The notes under the pieces are model-generated. The model made no database searches. It was not told the DNA's origin and worked only from the letters and a program-made list of their open reading frames with translations. A stretch of DNA of 39,963 nt from Sperchopsis tessellata (Eukaryota; Arthropoda; Insecta; Coleoptera; Hydrophilidae). Numbering within the stretch: the stretch's first letter is position 1; every line of letters starts with the position of its first letter. Both the position numbers and the translations under genes were made by a program. The stretch covers positions 1 to 39,963 of the forward strand of contig JAWQRN010000089.1 in NCBI GenBank assembly GCA_033557685.1, written 5' to 3'. Shown piece after piece: positions 1 through 11,990 of the stretch.

Positions 1-2629
1 ACTAAAAGTGCAAAACCTAAATCGACCTTATCAGTTAAAATAATATATTGTTTGTATAGTCTACAAATATTGCTTACTCTCTTTGGGGTGTTATCCTGCG
101 ATAAAGTAGGTACAGCTTCATTCTAGTACTGTGTACTTTATGTATATATTGGCCATTATTGACTGTTGTAATTTGAAAACATCTTAGACCATTGATAATT
201 TACTGAATTATTGATTCTGTGGGTGCTAATGCGACCACAATTGATAATCAAGTTACAAACATTGATAAACTTAAGAAAAATATCCGTATACGCTGTGTGT
301 CGAAGAATAACACCTCTCGTCAGTATATCTGCATCCCATATGTAACTTTAATATTTGGTTTTATCTTTATGTACTAATAGTGTAAAGTAAGCCATATCTA
401 CAAGACAGAGAATTATCTCTCGAAATTTTCTGCTATCGCTAGAAAGATTTGTTTGTAAATATACCGAAATAATTAGTTATTGCTTCTATAAACACAAGAT
501 AATAATAATTAATAGATTTCCATCATTGTACTTCCCGCTACGTTTTTGTAGACAATAGCAAAAAATGCACGCTTCTATCACTTGAATGCTAGAGATCCTA
601 TCTCATGTCATTGCCACTGCCACTAAATAAATTAATTTTGACTTGGAAAATTTATTGTAATTTTGTCGCCAAGCTAGATCTTATATCATATATCAAAATT
701 TGATGTATGTCGAATTGAATGCTGTATATGTTACGTTCCGATCAGTCGTACCTCTCGTCAATGCAACCGAATCCTCTATAGATTTCCACCATCGTATAAT
801 AATTTTATAGTCATATATTTGAAATGATAAGAAAATCCCACACTCACCATTGAAACAATACTTGATAACTTTGGCAAGTTGATAATCATCCTATATAGTG
901 AATTTACAAACAAACCATTCTACAGAAAACTCTTATATTCGATATGTACGTACCTCGTATATATTGCTTACAAAACACTTTTAGTTCATAAGAACAAAAC
1001 CAAATACCATATTTTAGGAGGTTCCTGGAATCGCAACAAAAGCAGTAATCGTTCCAACATAAAGTTTTCAAACTGAGAAGATGTTAAATCTGATTACGAA
1101 CAAACATCTGACAAAGGAAATGTTATTTCGCCGAAGGAGACTATAACATATTAAAATTTAAAAGGTGTATGTATATAGCAATACTTTATGTGTATAAGTA
1201 GAAAATTAAATATAGTATAACCTATGTGGAATAAATTAACTGGTAGACAGGGGTAATAAATTTGTGGAAGACTGTTGTTTATATGCTGCCTCCATGATGT
1301 ACCTGTAATTAAGGTAACCAATCTTGCTGTAATTGGGTAAATGATTGTTGAAGGAGGGTTGAGTGTAATTCTCTGTGTAACTACTACTAGAAATTACATT
1401 TCAGATTAGAATTAGGGGAGAAAATTCCATCTAGAAAATTGGCTACCACTTGATAAAATATGTAATTTTATTTCGGTGCTGCTTTTATTTGTACATTTAA
1501 ATGTTCGATAGAGGAAAACATTTTCCTTATGCCATTTCTCTGAAAACATATTTATTGTGGTTGTACCTGATATGCTCTTCTCGATATTTAGTGTCGTTCG
1601 TTTAACTTAAACTTATTAATAAACTAACTGGAACTTAACTATGGAAAATTTAATACCTAGGAATGAGGAAGAATTAGAATATATAGCTTATACCCTAGCC
1701 AATAAAAGGTTTAATAAATAACTGAAACGCTACATGGTGTTTCGCAATTATGACAAAATTACTATATTATATAATATTAAGTATATGAGTTTATGCTTGA
1801 ATATGAAGCAATAAATGTTCTTGAAAATGGATGCTTAGCAATATGATCTGTAGAATGATAATGATAAGGGAAAGGAATATTAGCGGCAATGTTAAGTCAG
1901 TAAAAGTATCTCCATGCATACAGTTTATAGTGGTGACAAACATATAAGTAGTACTAAGAAAGCAGAAAGATGCTTGTGTGGGTTTAAAAAGTAATGAAAC
2001 AAAGAGAATAGTTTACCCCATTGCGGATTTTATAGTCTCTATAATGAAAAATTAGAAAATGGAGGTGAGAGATATAATAGTATCACATTTTAATAGTCTG
2101 CATAGCTTTACATCGTTATAAAATAGTACGGGAATGCAACTGAGCAATCGGTACAAACATCAAGTTAACATTCAGGTTTGAGTGATTTCATAGTGAAAAA
2201 TGCACTAAAATGTGAAGTAATGGCTAGTGAATAATGAGGTGCTGAGAATTTTTGAAGAAGGATAATGATGCATGTGAAATATTGCAAAGAAAGTGTTTTA
2301 AGGCACTAGAAATCTATGCGTAAGATAAAGAAAATGGGTGCTGGAACATTTCATTGGTACGCAAATTCGAGGGGAATATAGTAGTACCAAATAATTCGTA
2401 AAACTGTAAAAAAGTAATGCAAATTCGGGAGGAATATAGCAATACAAATTAATTCTTAGAACTGTAAAGATCACTAAAAGTAGTTAAATTTTAGAAGTAC
2501 AACTTAAGTCAAGAGGGCATTCTAAGCAAAATATTAGTAGGGTTGATGAAAATGCATATCGTTTCCAATTAATGAGATTTCTATAGTATAGATCAAAATT
2601 TGAATTTTCGTCAAGGAATTTAAAATAAT
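1..2629. other. Non-coding stretch, AT-rich, no supported gene
   Basis: No open frame here looks like a protein family. The longest (879-1076, plus, 65 codons) has neither family resemblance nor coding-like composition. A short frame at 1641-1719 (MENLIPRNEEELEYIAYT) has a more protein-like text and could be a scrap of an element's first ORF. Two partly similar patches (around 310-325 with 513-533, and 748-803) share CCTCTCGTCA and TAGATTTCCA, hinting at an old duplicated repeat. Confidence 0.5.
2361..2476. repeat. Two-copy imperfect tandem repeat, 58-bp unit
   Basis: The unit starting GCAAATTCGAGGGGAATATA at 2361 recurs at 2419 as GCAAATTCGGGAGGAATATA. The copies continue through similar ACCAAATAATTCGTA / ACAAATTAATTCTTA and AAACTGTAAA / GAACTGTAAA. 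Divergence is about one base in six. It lies just upstream of the LINE endonuclease frame, so it may belong to that element's 5' region. Confidence 0.65.
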
Positions 2630-4955
2630 ATGGAAGTAACACACGCAGGTGATTTATTTACTTATTTTATACACAAAAGATGGGAAGAAAGAGTTAAAAG
2701 CTATGCATTCATAAATGAGAGAATTGTGGTGGCAAGTTTTAGACTAGAGAGAGGGAATACAACAATAATAATAGCTGTTTATGCTCCAGAAGGGGGTGAA
2801 CTTGACGAATCTAATTCCTTTTATGAGGAATTGCAAGTTGTCCTCAACAAATACATTAAAACCGACCGGATAATATAAATGGGCGATCCGTATGCCAGAG
2901 TGGGAAATATATCCATTCACAAAATAGTTGGTTCATATGGAGAAATCACTTGCTACGAAAATGAAAAACTGCTACGAGATTTTGCGGCTTTCAACGAGCT
3001 TAAAAGAACGAATCTTCTACTTGATAACCATAAATGCACGTGGTCAGCAAGAGGACTAAGATCTTTCATAGATTATACTGTGAAACAATAAATAGAACAA
3101 ACGATGACTGTATTCGATCGCTTTATCAAACTGGATTAACCAGAGAACTCCAGCTCTTTGAAATACGCAGTGAAAACGATAGCACATAAAGTAATCGGAA
3201 AAAAAGCGATATATAAAAAGGAACGATATGAGAATTTGATCTGAGGAATTGGAAATAGCGATAAATGAAAAGAAAGTTGCGTATAAAAAATACATTAATA
3301 GTCTGACGGCCATTAATAATGGGGAATACAGACATACGAGAAATTATGCTAAAACAATATCGACGCAAGCGCATGCAGAGTCTTGGGACTTCTTCTTCGC
3401 CAATAATGAAATTGACGTATATAGAAAGCAGATGCTTGTATATAAAGTAATAAAAACCCTCAATAACCAAGAGAAAAATAAAGTTCAGATAAATAGCATT
3501 GATCAGGAAGATTGGATTAAACACAACCAACAATTATGGTTACAGGGTAGCGCAAAGTAAATAAAGAGGGACACAAGGGTACTAGATGACATTGATTTGA
3601 ATGAGTTGACGAAGGCATTAAAATCCACAAAAAAACAGAAAGGCAATTGGGCACGATAGTATAAACTCGGAGCTATTGAAATACGGAGGTTCTTTCTTAA
3701 ACTATAACTCCTACATCTTTTCTATATGTGTTTGAAGGAAGGTGAAGTCCCAGAAGATTGTCAAAAGGCGCAGGTTATCTCGCTTTTCAAAAAAGGGGTC
3801 AATAATACTTGTCAAAATTATGGATGGATAAGTTTACTAGACTCAAGCTATAGAATATATGGAATAATATTGAACATTAGAACTAGACAGATTACTAAGA
3901 ATATACTGGGTGAAGAAAAGATGGGATTTAGAAGGGGACGATCAAAAATAGATGGAGTATTCACATTATAGCAAGTGATACAGAAATTTCGAGAATTTGC
4001 TTTGTAGATTTCGAAAAAGCTTTCGACATAGTAGATAGGAGCGTCCTATGGAACATCATGGATAGAAAAGGCTATTCTATACACTTGATTAATGCCATAA
4101 AAACCTTATATGTAAACACCCAACTAATACTGGATATCAGAGGAAACCTCAAAAAAGAAATACAAATGAACATAGAAGTAAGACAAGGTTGCTGTAATTC
4201 TCAAACCCTCTTCAACATATATATGGACGAAATTATACTTTAGTGGAAATTAAGATACGATACAGGTATTCACTTAGAGAGAAACACCATTTGTAACTGT
4301 ATAATTTATGAAACTGAGGAGAAATTGCAACAAGGGTTATACCTGTTTCAAAGGACATTTATTATAATATGAAACTCTCATCTGACAAACCGAAGATAAT
4401 GGATTTTAAAGGCACAAACCCTCGAAAAAACGAACATATCTCTAAATAATAGAATGGTGAATAAGTACAGCACTTAATTATCTAGGTTATGATCACAAAT
4501 ACGAATATAGCAGGGACATCGAACAAAAGTTGAACAAATTTAATAATATTTGTGGAACAATAAGTAGAACTCTTAAAAACAGAACAAGAAAATACACCCA
4601 AATGAAATTCTATACGATAATTTCAGTGCCAACAATACGGGAGTGAAATTTGGACGACAACAAAAAGAGAAGAAAGATAAATACAGGGTCAGGAGACGAG
4701 GTTTCTTAGGAGAGTGAAGAGATGCACCAGATTGAAAATAATCAGAAACGAAGACATACAAGATGAGTTGAAGATATATAGGTTATACGACAAAATTAAG
4801 GAATACACATAAGTGGAGAGAGCATGTGGAGCGGATGGACAGAGATAGATGGCCTTCAAAGACCATAAATTATAGATGGAATTGAAGAAGAAGTGGAAGA
4901 CGTCCAGGAAAAGATGGGGTCCGTAACATGCACGAGAGGCGTAGAAGAAGAAGAA
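2630..4955 (+). mobile_element. Degenerate non-LTR retrotransposon (LINE) with endonuclease and reverse transcriptase
   Basis: A run of frames broken by stops and shifts follows LINE order. The AP-like endonuclease is at 2630-3090 (INERIVVASFRLERGNTTII, IIAVYAPEGGE, then GDPYARVGN where GDxNARVG is usual, and LRSFIDYT). A linker is at 3249-3560. The reverse transcriptase is at 3726-4243 (SLLDSSYRIYGIILN, GEEKMGFRRGRS, VDFEKAFDIVDRS, VRQGCCNSQTLFNIYMDE). The catalytic YADD box has decayed (around 4300 only EEKLQQGLY of the following block is readable). A C-terminal block with the LINE tail pattern and a Gly-Arg-Arg-Pro-Gly-Lys motif ends near 4955 in an AAG run. The element is dead. Its clade (RTE- or CR1-like) is unsure. 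Confidence 0.85.
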
Positions 4956-5261
4956 GTTCAAATTACGCATATGGTAAATGCCTTATTTTCTCAAAATGTT
5001 AGATGCTAATAAACAAATATGTAAGTCAGATTTTTTCCTAGTAACGGCAGCTATTGGAAAAAGCGTGGGAAGGTAAAGGGTAATAAGAATGCATGGGATC
5101 TAAACAAATACTAAACAATATTATATGTGCATACTATTCAGCGAAACAAATATTAACTAGGAAATTATAGGATCGTGCGAAGTCACAAGAAAATGTAAGT
5201 AGCTTACTGAACTGCAAACTGGACTTATGCTATTCTATTGTGGTAGTAGTAATGGAAACAT

Positions 5262-6216
5262 TGGTGGAAACGTTCATCTCTCGACGGTATAAACACTAAA
5301 TTCGTCAAGTATATACCCCAACAATCAGCCACTCAGAAGAGATGGTCAAATCGATCTATATAAAAAGTGACAGATCTTTATTAGAGTTCAAATGCACAAA
5401 TAAAGATCATCTTAGGAGATTTGAATAGAAATGGAGGAGAACACATAATCTAGAGATCAGGTTGTATGTGTAATAGGCTTTGGAAGAAAACTTTAATGAG
5501 GCAATAAACTTCTGCTCTGTTCTGGCTAAACTATATAAATCATGAAACAAAAAAAATTACCAAAACTTATATTCTACAAAAAGATACAAAGAAGGCCTGA
5601 AAAATCAGAAACTTACCTTTGACTTGTAAAATACCGACATAATTACCAACCTAAATAACAGACAAGGAACATACAACTATTGGCTAAATTCAGACGGTGA
5701 GGGAATTTATATCTAGATGTAGAGTATTATCTGCTTTCTTGCTTTGCTTACAAAATTGAGTCGACCAATAATTTAAAGTTTTGATCTGAAATGGAATTTC
5801 ATCTGCTAATTAAAAACTTTAATGAGGAAACTACACTAAATCTCAAATTATACCAAGAAACGGAAACGTTTGATATTCAATATGTTTGATAATGTGATAC
5901 TGTACAACCGAAGTTGTTCAGTGTAGTCCTAGAAGGAACTAGATAAGGAGCAAAAGGGCGAAATATATAATAGAGATTGTATTAATAATTTAGGATTTAC
6001 AAATGATATCCTGATTTTTGAGCTCATGAAAATGAATTGATCTAGAAAATGAAAGTAAAATTGTGAGCCTACGGTGCATTTTAGTAAAATAATAGTGATG
6101 CTTATAGTTGGGAAAAATAATAAAGAAATTTGTGACCGTGGCGAACAGAAGGAATTTGAGGAGGCCTTCGTCCAGCAGTAGATGAATGTTCGCTGATTAT
6201 GATGATGACGGTGACA
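5262..6216 (+). mobile_element. Degenerate RTE-like LINE copy
   Basis: Frames are heavily broken. Near 5300 QVYTPTISHSEEMV resembles the endonuclease block QVYAPT; at 5400-5420 an ILGDLN text stands for the usual VGDFN; at 5545-5600 a text fits the W-T-W-x-SP region. An internal gap follows, and 5905-6020 matches the RT segment of the element at 10.5-11.7 kb (KLFSxxLE through FxDDI). The last 80 bases (6140-6216) closely match 11620-11690, including GAGGCCTTCGTCCAGCAGTAGATGAA, and end in a TGATGATGACGG tail typical of RTE 3' microsatellites. Confidence 0.75.
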
Positions 6217-7370
6217 TAAAAAATACAAAATTATATTTCGTATGTTATAGGGAACCAAAGTTTAAAATTATTGTATAAAGAATAAAATCTCATCTGCACA
6301 ATCAATACTTAAATAATCTGACATATACATAAATGTAGGGAATAATATCGCAGAAAAGTAAAACCAAGAGATAATGTATTACATTATATAAATTCGCGAT
6401 GTAATGAAAAAAAATAACCACGACGAGCGTTGGTCCGTATAAAATTTACGAGCAGAAAAGAAACAACAATTTGGTATCTTAAAATCTGTAGACCCTAAAT
6501 CCATTCCCTGTTACGTTCAAATTCACAAAATACTAAGTATAACCATAATTTCTCTGAGCGGAGCATTGTAAACATTATCAAAACAGGTCATCTAACTTAA
6601 ACTGTCAGATGTAGATGGATAGATACTATTATACTGACCCAGAATTTTGTTGATATTTGGTTAAATCTGATTGTTTATGCGGACATAACAGTATGTAGCC
6701 ACATTTATATTTTACCAAACTCAACATGTGCAATATTATTGGCATTAAGATTTATGTTATTAGGAAAGTAACATTAATTTTTTGATTCTACGCTATTTCC
6801 AGGTGAGGTTTTAATATTTGAAACTACACTGCTAAATAGGTCATACCCAACACAGAGTGAATTTAAGACATTACAACGACAAATGTGCATCAGTTAATAT
6901 AAACTCGTTTACAACAATTGTGCAGTAACTAAGTATAACTTTGGAAAATCCTTATCCATGACATTATGAAAAGAAACAAATTTATATAATTATTCTGTAG
7001 ATGTGACCTCATCAAACACTAAACCATCCACCAATCCACACTTTTGTAAGTCATTTATGTATACCTAAAGAGCAAAGAGCACAAAATATTTCCCTGGTGC
7101 TCTCCCATAATATCCAAAGGTAAACTTAGTCCAGCACCAAACTGCATACTTAGAACTTTCCATTATACTTGGTACCCACAAGATATTTCTTAATTTTTTC
7201 GACTGAATTATTATTAAATAACAATTGATGTTACCTTTTTAGACTTTTATCCTCTTAAGCGAAACAATTTAAGCATTTATGTAAATCTACTTTTCATTTG
7301 AATAATTTAAAGTAGACATAGTAAAAAACGCCTCCAAATGATCAATGACTGTAGCAGCAAAAGAAAGCAG
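6217..7370. other. AT-rich stretch without recognisable features
   Basis: I see no gene, RNA or clear repeat here. The minus-strand frame at 5929-6258 is the shadow of the RTE remnant and its 3' flank. Confidence 0.5.
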
Positions 7371-7374
7371 CATA

Positions 7375-7655
7375 CACAGAATCTCTCTCTTTATCAATGT
7401 CTCTTTCTTCCTCTGTTATTGTATCTTTATGTAGGTCTCTTGGCTCCAACATGGTTATCTAATTTAACCATATATTATCTTCTTCCATACTAAGTTGTCT
7501 TGTCTATTTCTTCTGAATTTCACCATCCCTATAACATCAACAACCCTAACGTCTCTAAATTCTTTCTGAAATGGAGAAACCCTTAACTTTGAGGTCTCAC
7601 TAGCATACATCAGCAAACAAACACTGGAATTCAAAGACAAGATACGTGTATATGC
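7375..7655 (-). mobile_element. C-terminal LINE remnant
   Basis: On the minus strand the text LNSSVCLLMYASETSKL followed by VSPFQKEFRDVRVVDVIG and FRRNRQDNLV fits the conserved post-RT region of LINEs of the RTE/CR1 kind (consensus LLYGSETW, then RRDRxRN). The other LINE in the window shows MMYASG at the same place. Only this 3' scrap remains, with stops on either side. Confidence 0.5.
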
Positions 7656-8213
7656 GACATAAATATATTGTACTTCATAGCTTTGGTTTTCGATCTACCT
7701 CCGACGAAATATCTCCACTATTCGTTATACTTCATAAATGGTTTGTTCTTCGAACTACCTTTGAAGAAATACCTCCGTTGATCGTTATAAGCTGGCCTAA
7801 ATACATAATCAAGGGATACAATTATTACTGCTACTACTAGTTAGCTTACACTGGCCCTAATGAAAATGTATATTCTAGAAATATAGAATAACGACTACGT
7901 TGGCTAGTACGTAAAAGAACCAAGTATATGTAGCTAATATGATTAAATTGATGAAAAACTCATTGATAAAAATCATGTAGTATAACTTATTGAACGTACT
8001 TAATTAAACCAACTATTAAAGAGATTTTATAAGTGATTTGCATTAAGAGTTTTTACTACAATTTCTTTTTTATTTAGATTCTTTTCAATTGATTATTTCA
8101 TATTTTATTATTTTAGAATAAATTTAATATTTTATGTAAATTTTATAAATTACAAAATTCATACGTATCAACAATCTTTACACTTTACAATTCATTGTAT
8201 TCATTAATTGGTA

Positions 8214-9308
8214 CAGCAAACAAAAGATAATAATAAGTATGATCTCCAGGGACAGCTAAAAATATTTTACATGTTGCTGGCATAGACTGAATTAGACAAT
8301 CAGACAATCAGACAATCCTTTGGAAATCATATCCTATGCCTATCCGAGATGTACGTTCTGATATATTTCTTGCAACGATTGAATTATTATCAGAGGGTTT
8401 GCTACTCAGTTAAGTATTTCGATTACCACTTTATCACTACAGCTTTTCACGATATTTGCTCGATGCAGACAAGCATTGTTAGCCATGAAAATAAATTTTT
8501 CTACCGCTACTGATTCGTACTGAAGAATAGTGGGTCGCATAACTCAACTTTGGGTAATAATAGAGCCATTTTAAATGAAATATATGTCAGTATGACCTCC
8601 AGTATTTATTCCTGTCCATATCATCATACGGCCACCTATATAATGTGGCTTTTTAGGAACAAATTGAAGATTATTACGTGGCCCGAGTTCATTCCAACTC
8701 AACATACGCCTATTATCTGGTTCCAAAGTGAATTTTATTTCGTCACTGAATAGTACTCGCCCCAGTTGTTATGGCCCTAATTCTTATGCTCATCTACCCA
8801 CCTTGTTCACGCTCTTTTGTGATATACCGTAAGTACAATGTAATTTCTAATTGTTTAATTGCTTGGTGAGCCAGCCTTTCACCGGCAGCAGAAAACTGTG
8901 TTCTGGAACTGAGTAGCATTAAGATTTCGATTTCTACGTGCAAATAGCGAGAGGTAATGTTCATATCTTGTTACCATAACCATACCATTGGTATGGCAAT
9001 GACCGACATTTTTCTTGTCTTCATTAAACATCTCCAATGTCCAAAAGGCAATTCAAAAGTTGAGAATTTAAACTTTGCCTCACTCCAATAAACTGAGTAT
9101 CAGCCTGCTGTGTTTCTCCATACCTCTGGTTTAGGAAAATCACGGAACTTTTCCATTCTTACCGGCAATAAAAGTCAAAATCAGAAATACTAACTAAAGA
9201 AGTGAACAAATTTAACATTAGCGCTTTTATTAGCTCTAGAGACGATCCCTTTAGAACTTGTAGGGATTTTCATTTTTATGAAATGGCCCTTAATTGTTTT
9301 GATCAGTG
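8214..9308 (-). mobile_element. Tc1-like DNA transposon, near full length, transposase decayed
   Basis: The right end (9240-9308) reads inward as CACTGATCAAAACAATTAAG and then GGGCCATTTCATAAAAATGA, the classic Tc1-like terminal repeat. The left end at 8214 (CAGCAAACAAAAGATAATAA) is a diverged counterpart. Both sides are flanked by TA (8212-8213, 9309-9310), the target duplication of this superfamily. The minus strand keeps transposase text: RVLFSDEIKFTLEPDNRRM with the first catalytic Asp, GGRMMIWTGI, then FIMANNACLHRANIV where the usual MDDNARPHRA has lost its Asp. Stops and shifts occur throughout. The plus-strand frame at 8550-8753 is a shadow. Confidence 0.85.
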
Positions 9309-9310
9309 TA

Positions 9311-10419
9311 CTTTCTAAACAAACTGGCCGGTATTCAGAGAAAATTTGATTTGACTAGTCAAGTTTACAAGCTAATCGTAATATGTACAAGTTATTTTCC
9401 CAAGATAATTGTATTTTATTACTTTTAGAGGTTATATCAGCATGCGAGGAGCGTGGGAACGAATTAAAAGTTGTATGATATTTCCACAAATTATGAACTA
9501 TATTTGTGTATAATTGTAACAGACTAATAGTACAGTCCTAAATTATGAAATTCCTTCACTAAACTCTACCATTGAGTTTACTGAACAAAACATTCCTTTT
9601 CCTTTTGGCTACAAATATGTAGAATTTTGTTTTTAATTTATTGGTTGTATTACAAATCATATTTTAAATAAAACTATCATAATTGATAGAAATCTGGCAT
9701 TTTCTGCCGTATATATTTTGTACACTATCTAACTTGAAGACCGATTCAAAAGATTTGATAGAAGCAATGAGTTTTCTATACATTTAGCAATATATTTTAG
9801 AGATACAAAAAATCTTTAAATAATATATGAAGGACTTTTTTCAGAAAACTATACAAATAATGGTATATGGTTCATAGGCAAAAAGAGTGGTCAATCAATA
9901 ATAAGGAATATTTAACTGTATCCAATAAAATTATATACATTTAGGACATTTTTTTGATTTAAGCTATTATACCTGACAAAATAAGTTAAAAATGAACTAG
10001 AACACACATCAGGTAAGAACCAAAATCAGAAAATCTAAAAATTAACCCTGCTAATTTTCCTGACCTTTAACGTCCATTTAACCATGTCGAATTTTAATTA
10101 ACCTACTTTGGTCATTTGCGACATAATTTCATTTTTCTTACATTAAAAATAATGAGATAACTGTGATGTATATGTTCTAGTGATTTACAGGTTTTATAAC
10201 ACAGAAATGGTCACTCTGGCATAAATAAATATGATTACTACATACTGTTATTAATAATGCGCTTGCTATATGAAATATCCATAGTAAGTTGTTTATATTT
10301 TATTGGTGTCAGTTTTCATGTGTGTTTGTGGTAGGGTCCAATTTAATTTAATTTTAAGCCGGTTGTGCCCACGACTAATTTTTATTTCATATATTTGTAT
10401 TGACAAGAGTAATTTTAAC

Positions 10420-10420
<1 letters not shown>
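9311..10420. other. AT-rich stretch without recognisable features
   Basis: No coding frame, RNA or clear repeat is visible between the Tc1-like element and the TA microsatellite. Confidence 0.5.
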
Positions 10421-10478
<58 letters not shown>

Positions 10479-10482
10479 AAAA
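10421..10482. repeat. (TA)n microsatellite
   Basis: The run is nearly pure TA with two interruptions. It abuts the truncated 5' end of the RTE-like LINE. The Ile-Tyr stretch of the frame at 10303-10581 is a translation of this repeat and not a protein. Confidence 0.95.
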
Positions 10483-10486
10483 CAGA

Positions 10487-11688
10487 TAACAGCGTCTTGG
10501 AATAATGCAACAATTATTTTAATCTACAAAGAAAGAAATAAAGATCTGAAAAGTTACTGTCCTATCATCTGTGGCTTATAATATCCTTACCAAAATAATT
10601 ACGCATCACCTTACAGATCAATTCGATTCGTTCTAACCCAAAGAACAGGCAGGTTTTCAGAAGGGATATAGGCACTATTGATCACATTCATATGGTGCGT
10701 GAATTGATATTTAGATGTCATGAGTGTAACCTGCCACTATGTTGTGCTTTCGTAGACTACGAGAAAGCATTTGATTCGATCAAGACATTTGCTGATATTA
10801 TAGCTTTAGTCAAAAATGGCATTCCATCGGCCTACATATAGCTAATCTATGAATAAGCCACATCAAAAGTGAAATTACATCAGGAAACGAAAACTTTTTA
10901 TATTCAAAAAGGTGTTAGACAAGGAGACACCATATCGTCAAAGTTGTTCAGTGCAGGTTTAGAGTATATGTTCTGGGAACTAAATTGGGAACAAAAGGGC
11001 ATTATTGTGAATGGAGACTATCTTAATCATTTGAGATTTGTAGATGATATCGTGTTATTTGCACGCACTATCGAAGAGCTCCAAGAAATAATGATAGATC
11101 TGGACTCTGAAAGTAAATCAAAAACAAAAGTTATGCTTAATGTGCAAGTTATGGCAGCCAATGTGTACATCGAGGGCACACAAATTGAAACCGTAATATC
11201 ATATATGTATTTGGGCCAGCTTATAATGATGGATAGAGGTAGCGCGAAGAATAAAGCTTACATGGAGTACAACTAGACATCTAAGCAACATATGTATGTC
11301 GCAGATGCCTGTTTAAAAGGCACGGTTTTCGATCAGTGAGTTTTCCCTGAGATGATGTATGCTAGTGGGATGTAGACATTAAAGACCTCGCATATACAGA
11401 AGCTCCAAACAACATAAAGAAGTATTGAGAGATACATGATGGGTTTGACAGTAGACACAAAAGTGGAAATGGGCAGGACATCTTGGAAGGCGAGCAGATC
11501 ATAGATGGTCAAAGGAGTTAATCATGTGGGAACCAAGAGACAACATAAAACGAAGACCAAATGACAGGTGGGGCAGAGAACTCAGGAGTTGTTTGGGAGT
11601 CACGTGGATGAGAAGAACGAACAACCGTGGCGAGTGGAAGAAACTTGGGGAGGCCTTTGTCCAGCAGTGGATGAATAACTGCTGATTA

Positions 11689-11690
<2 letters not shown>
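10487..11690 (+). mobile_element. 5'-truncated RTE-like LINE, reverse transcriptase part
   Basis: The element starts inside the RT domain (SWNNATIILIYKERNKDLKS, then text for YRPI). FVDYEKAFDSI-like text follows at 10750-10780. An intact frame of 135 codons at 10869-11276 carries GVRQGDTISSKLFSAGLEYM and LNHLRFVDDIVLFARTIEEL, the RTE form of the FxDD catalytic box. Post-RT text MMYASG and IERYMMGLT is at 11350-11455. The tail GGCCTTTGTCCAGCAGTGGATGAATAAC matches RTE 3' ends and runs into TA repeats. The endonuclease is absent and frames shift at least twice, so the copy is dead, but it looks younger than the one at 5.3 kb. Confidence 0.88.

Positions 11691-11720
<30 letters not shown>
11688..11720. 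repeat. (TA)n microsatellite at the RTE 3' end
   Basis: TGATTATGA passes without a break into a TA run. This is either the element's own simple-repeat tail or the right half of a target microsatellite. Confidence 0.9.
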
Positions 11721-11722
<2 letters not shown>

Positions 11723-11876
11723 CTATTTTCTGTTCTTATTCTGTGTGAATGTAGCAGGGGATCGATGACTCATCATTTGTCAGATAGTATTCTTTTAAAC
11801 AAAACAAGTGAATAAAAGTTTACCATGCAAGTTATGCATAATAGCAAATGGGATAGTATTTAAATAATATATATTA

Positions 11877-11990
11877 GGGGTGTCCAAGTTTTATGTCATT
11901 AACAGCTGCATATAAATTTCCCAGGGCATCGAGAGCAGCAGAATTTGTTTTATAAAATTACAATTGTTTGGTATATAAACACATTTAAAT
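11877..11990 (+). mobile_element. Possible hAT terminal fragment
   Basis: TAGGGGTGTCCAAGTTTTAT at 11876, then CATATAAATTTCCCAGGGCA and TCGAGAGCAGCAGAATTTG, resembles the ends of hAT elements, which often begin CAGGGGTGTCAAA and hold a repeated 'GGGCCGCA' theme. No partner end or 8-bp target duplication was found. Confidence 0.4.

Noticed and set aside
879..1076. 65-codon plus-strand frame
   Set aside because: No family resemblance, Lys/Asn/Ile/Tyr-rich as expected of AT-rich DNA, no splice or promoter context.
3056..3533. Long minus-strand frames rich in Phe/Ile/Leu/Tyr
   Set aside because: Opposite strand of the LINE between its endonuclease and RT. Membrane-like look arises from A-rich sense DNA.
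8550..8753. 67-codon plus-strand frame
   Set aside because: It is the reverse strand of the Tc1-like transposase.
10303..10581. 92-codon frame starting upstream of the TA microsatellite
   Set aside because: Its middle is translated TA repeat. Only the last part belongs to the RTE-like LINE.
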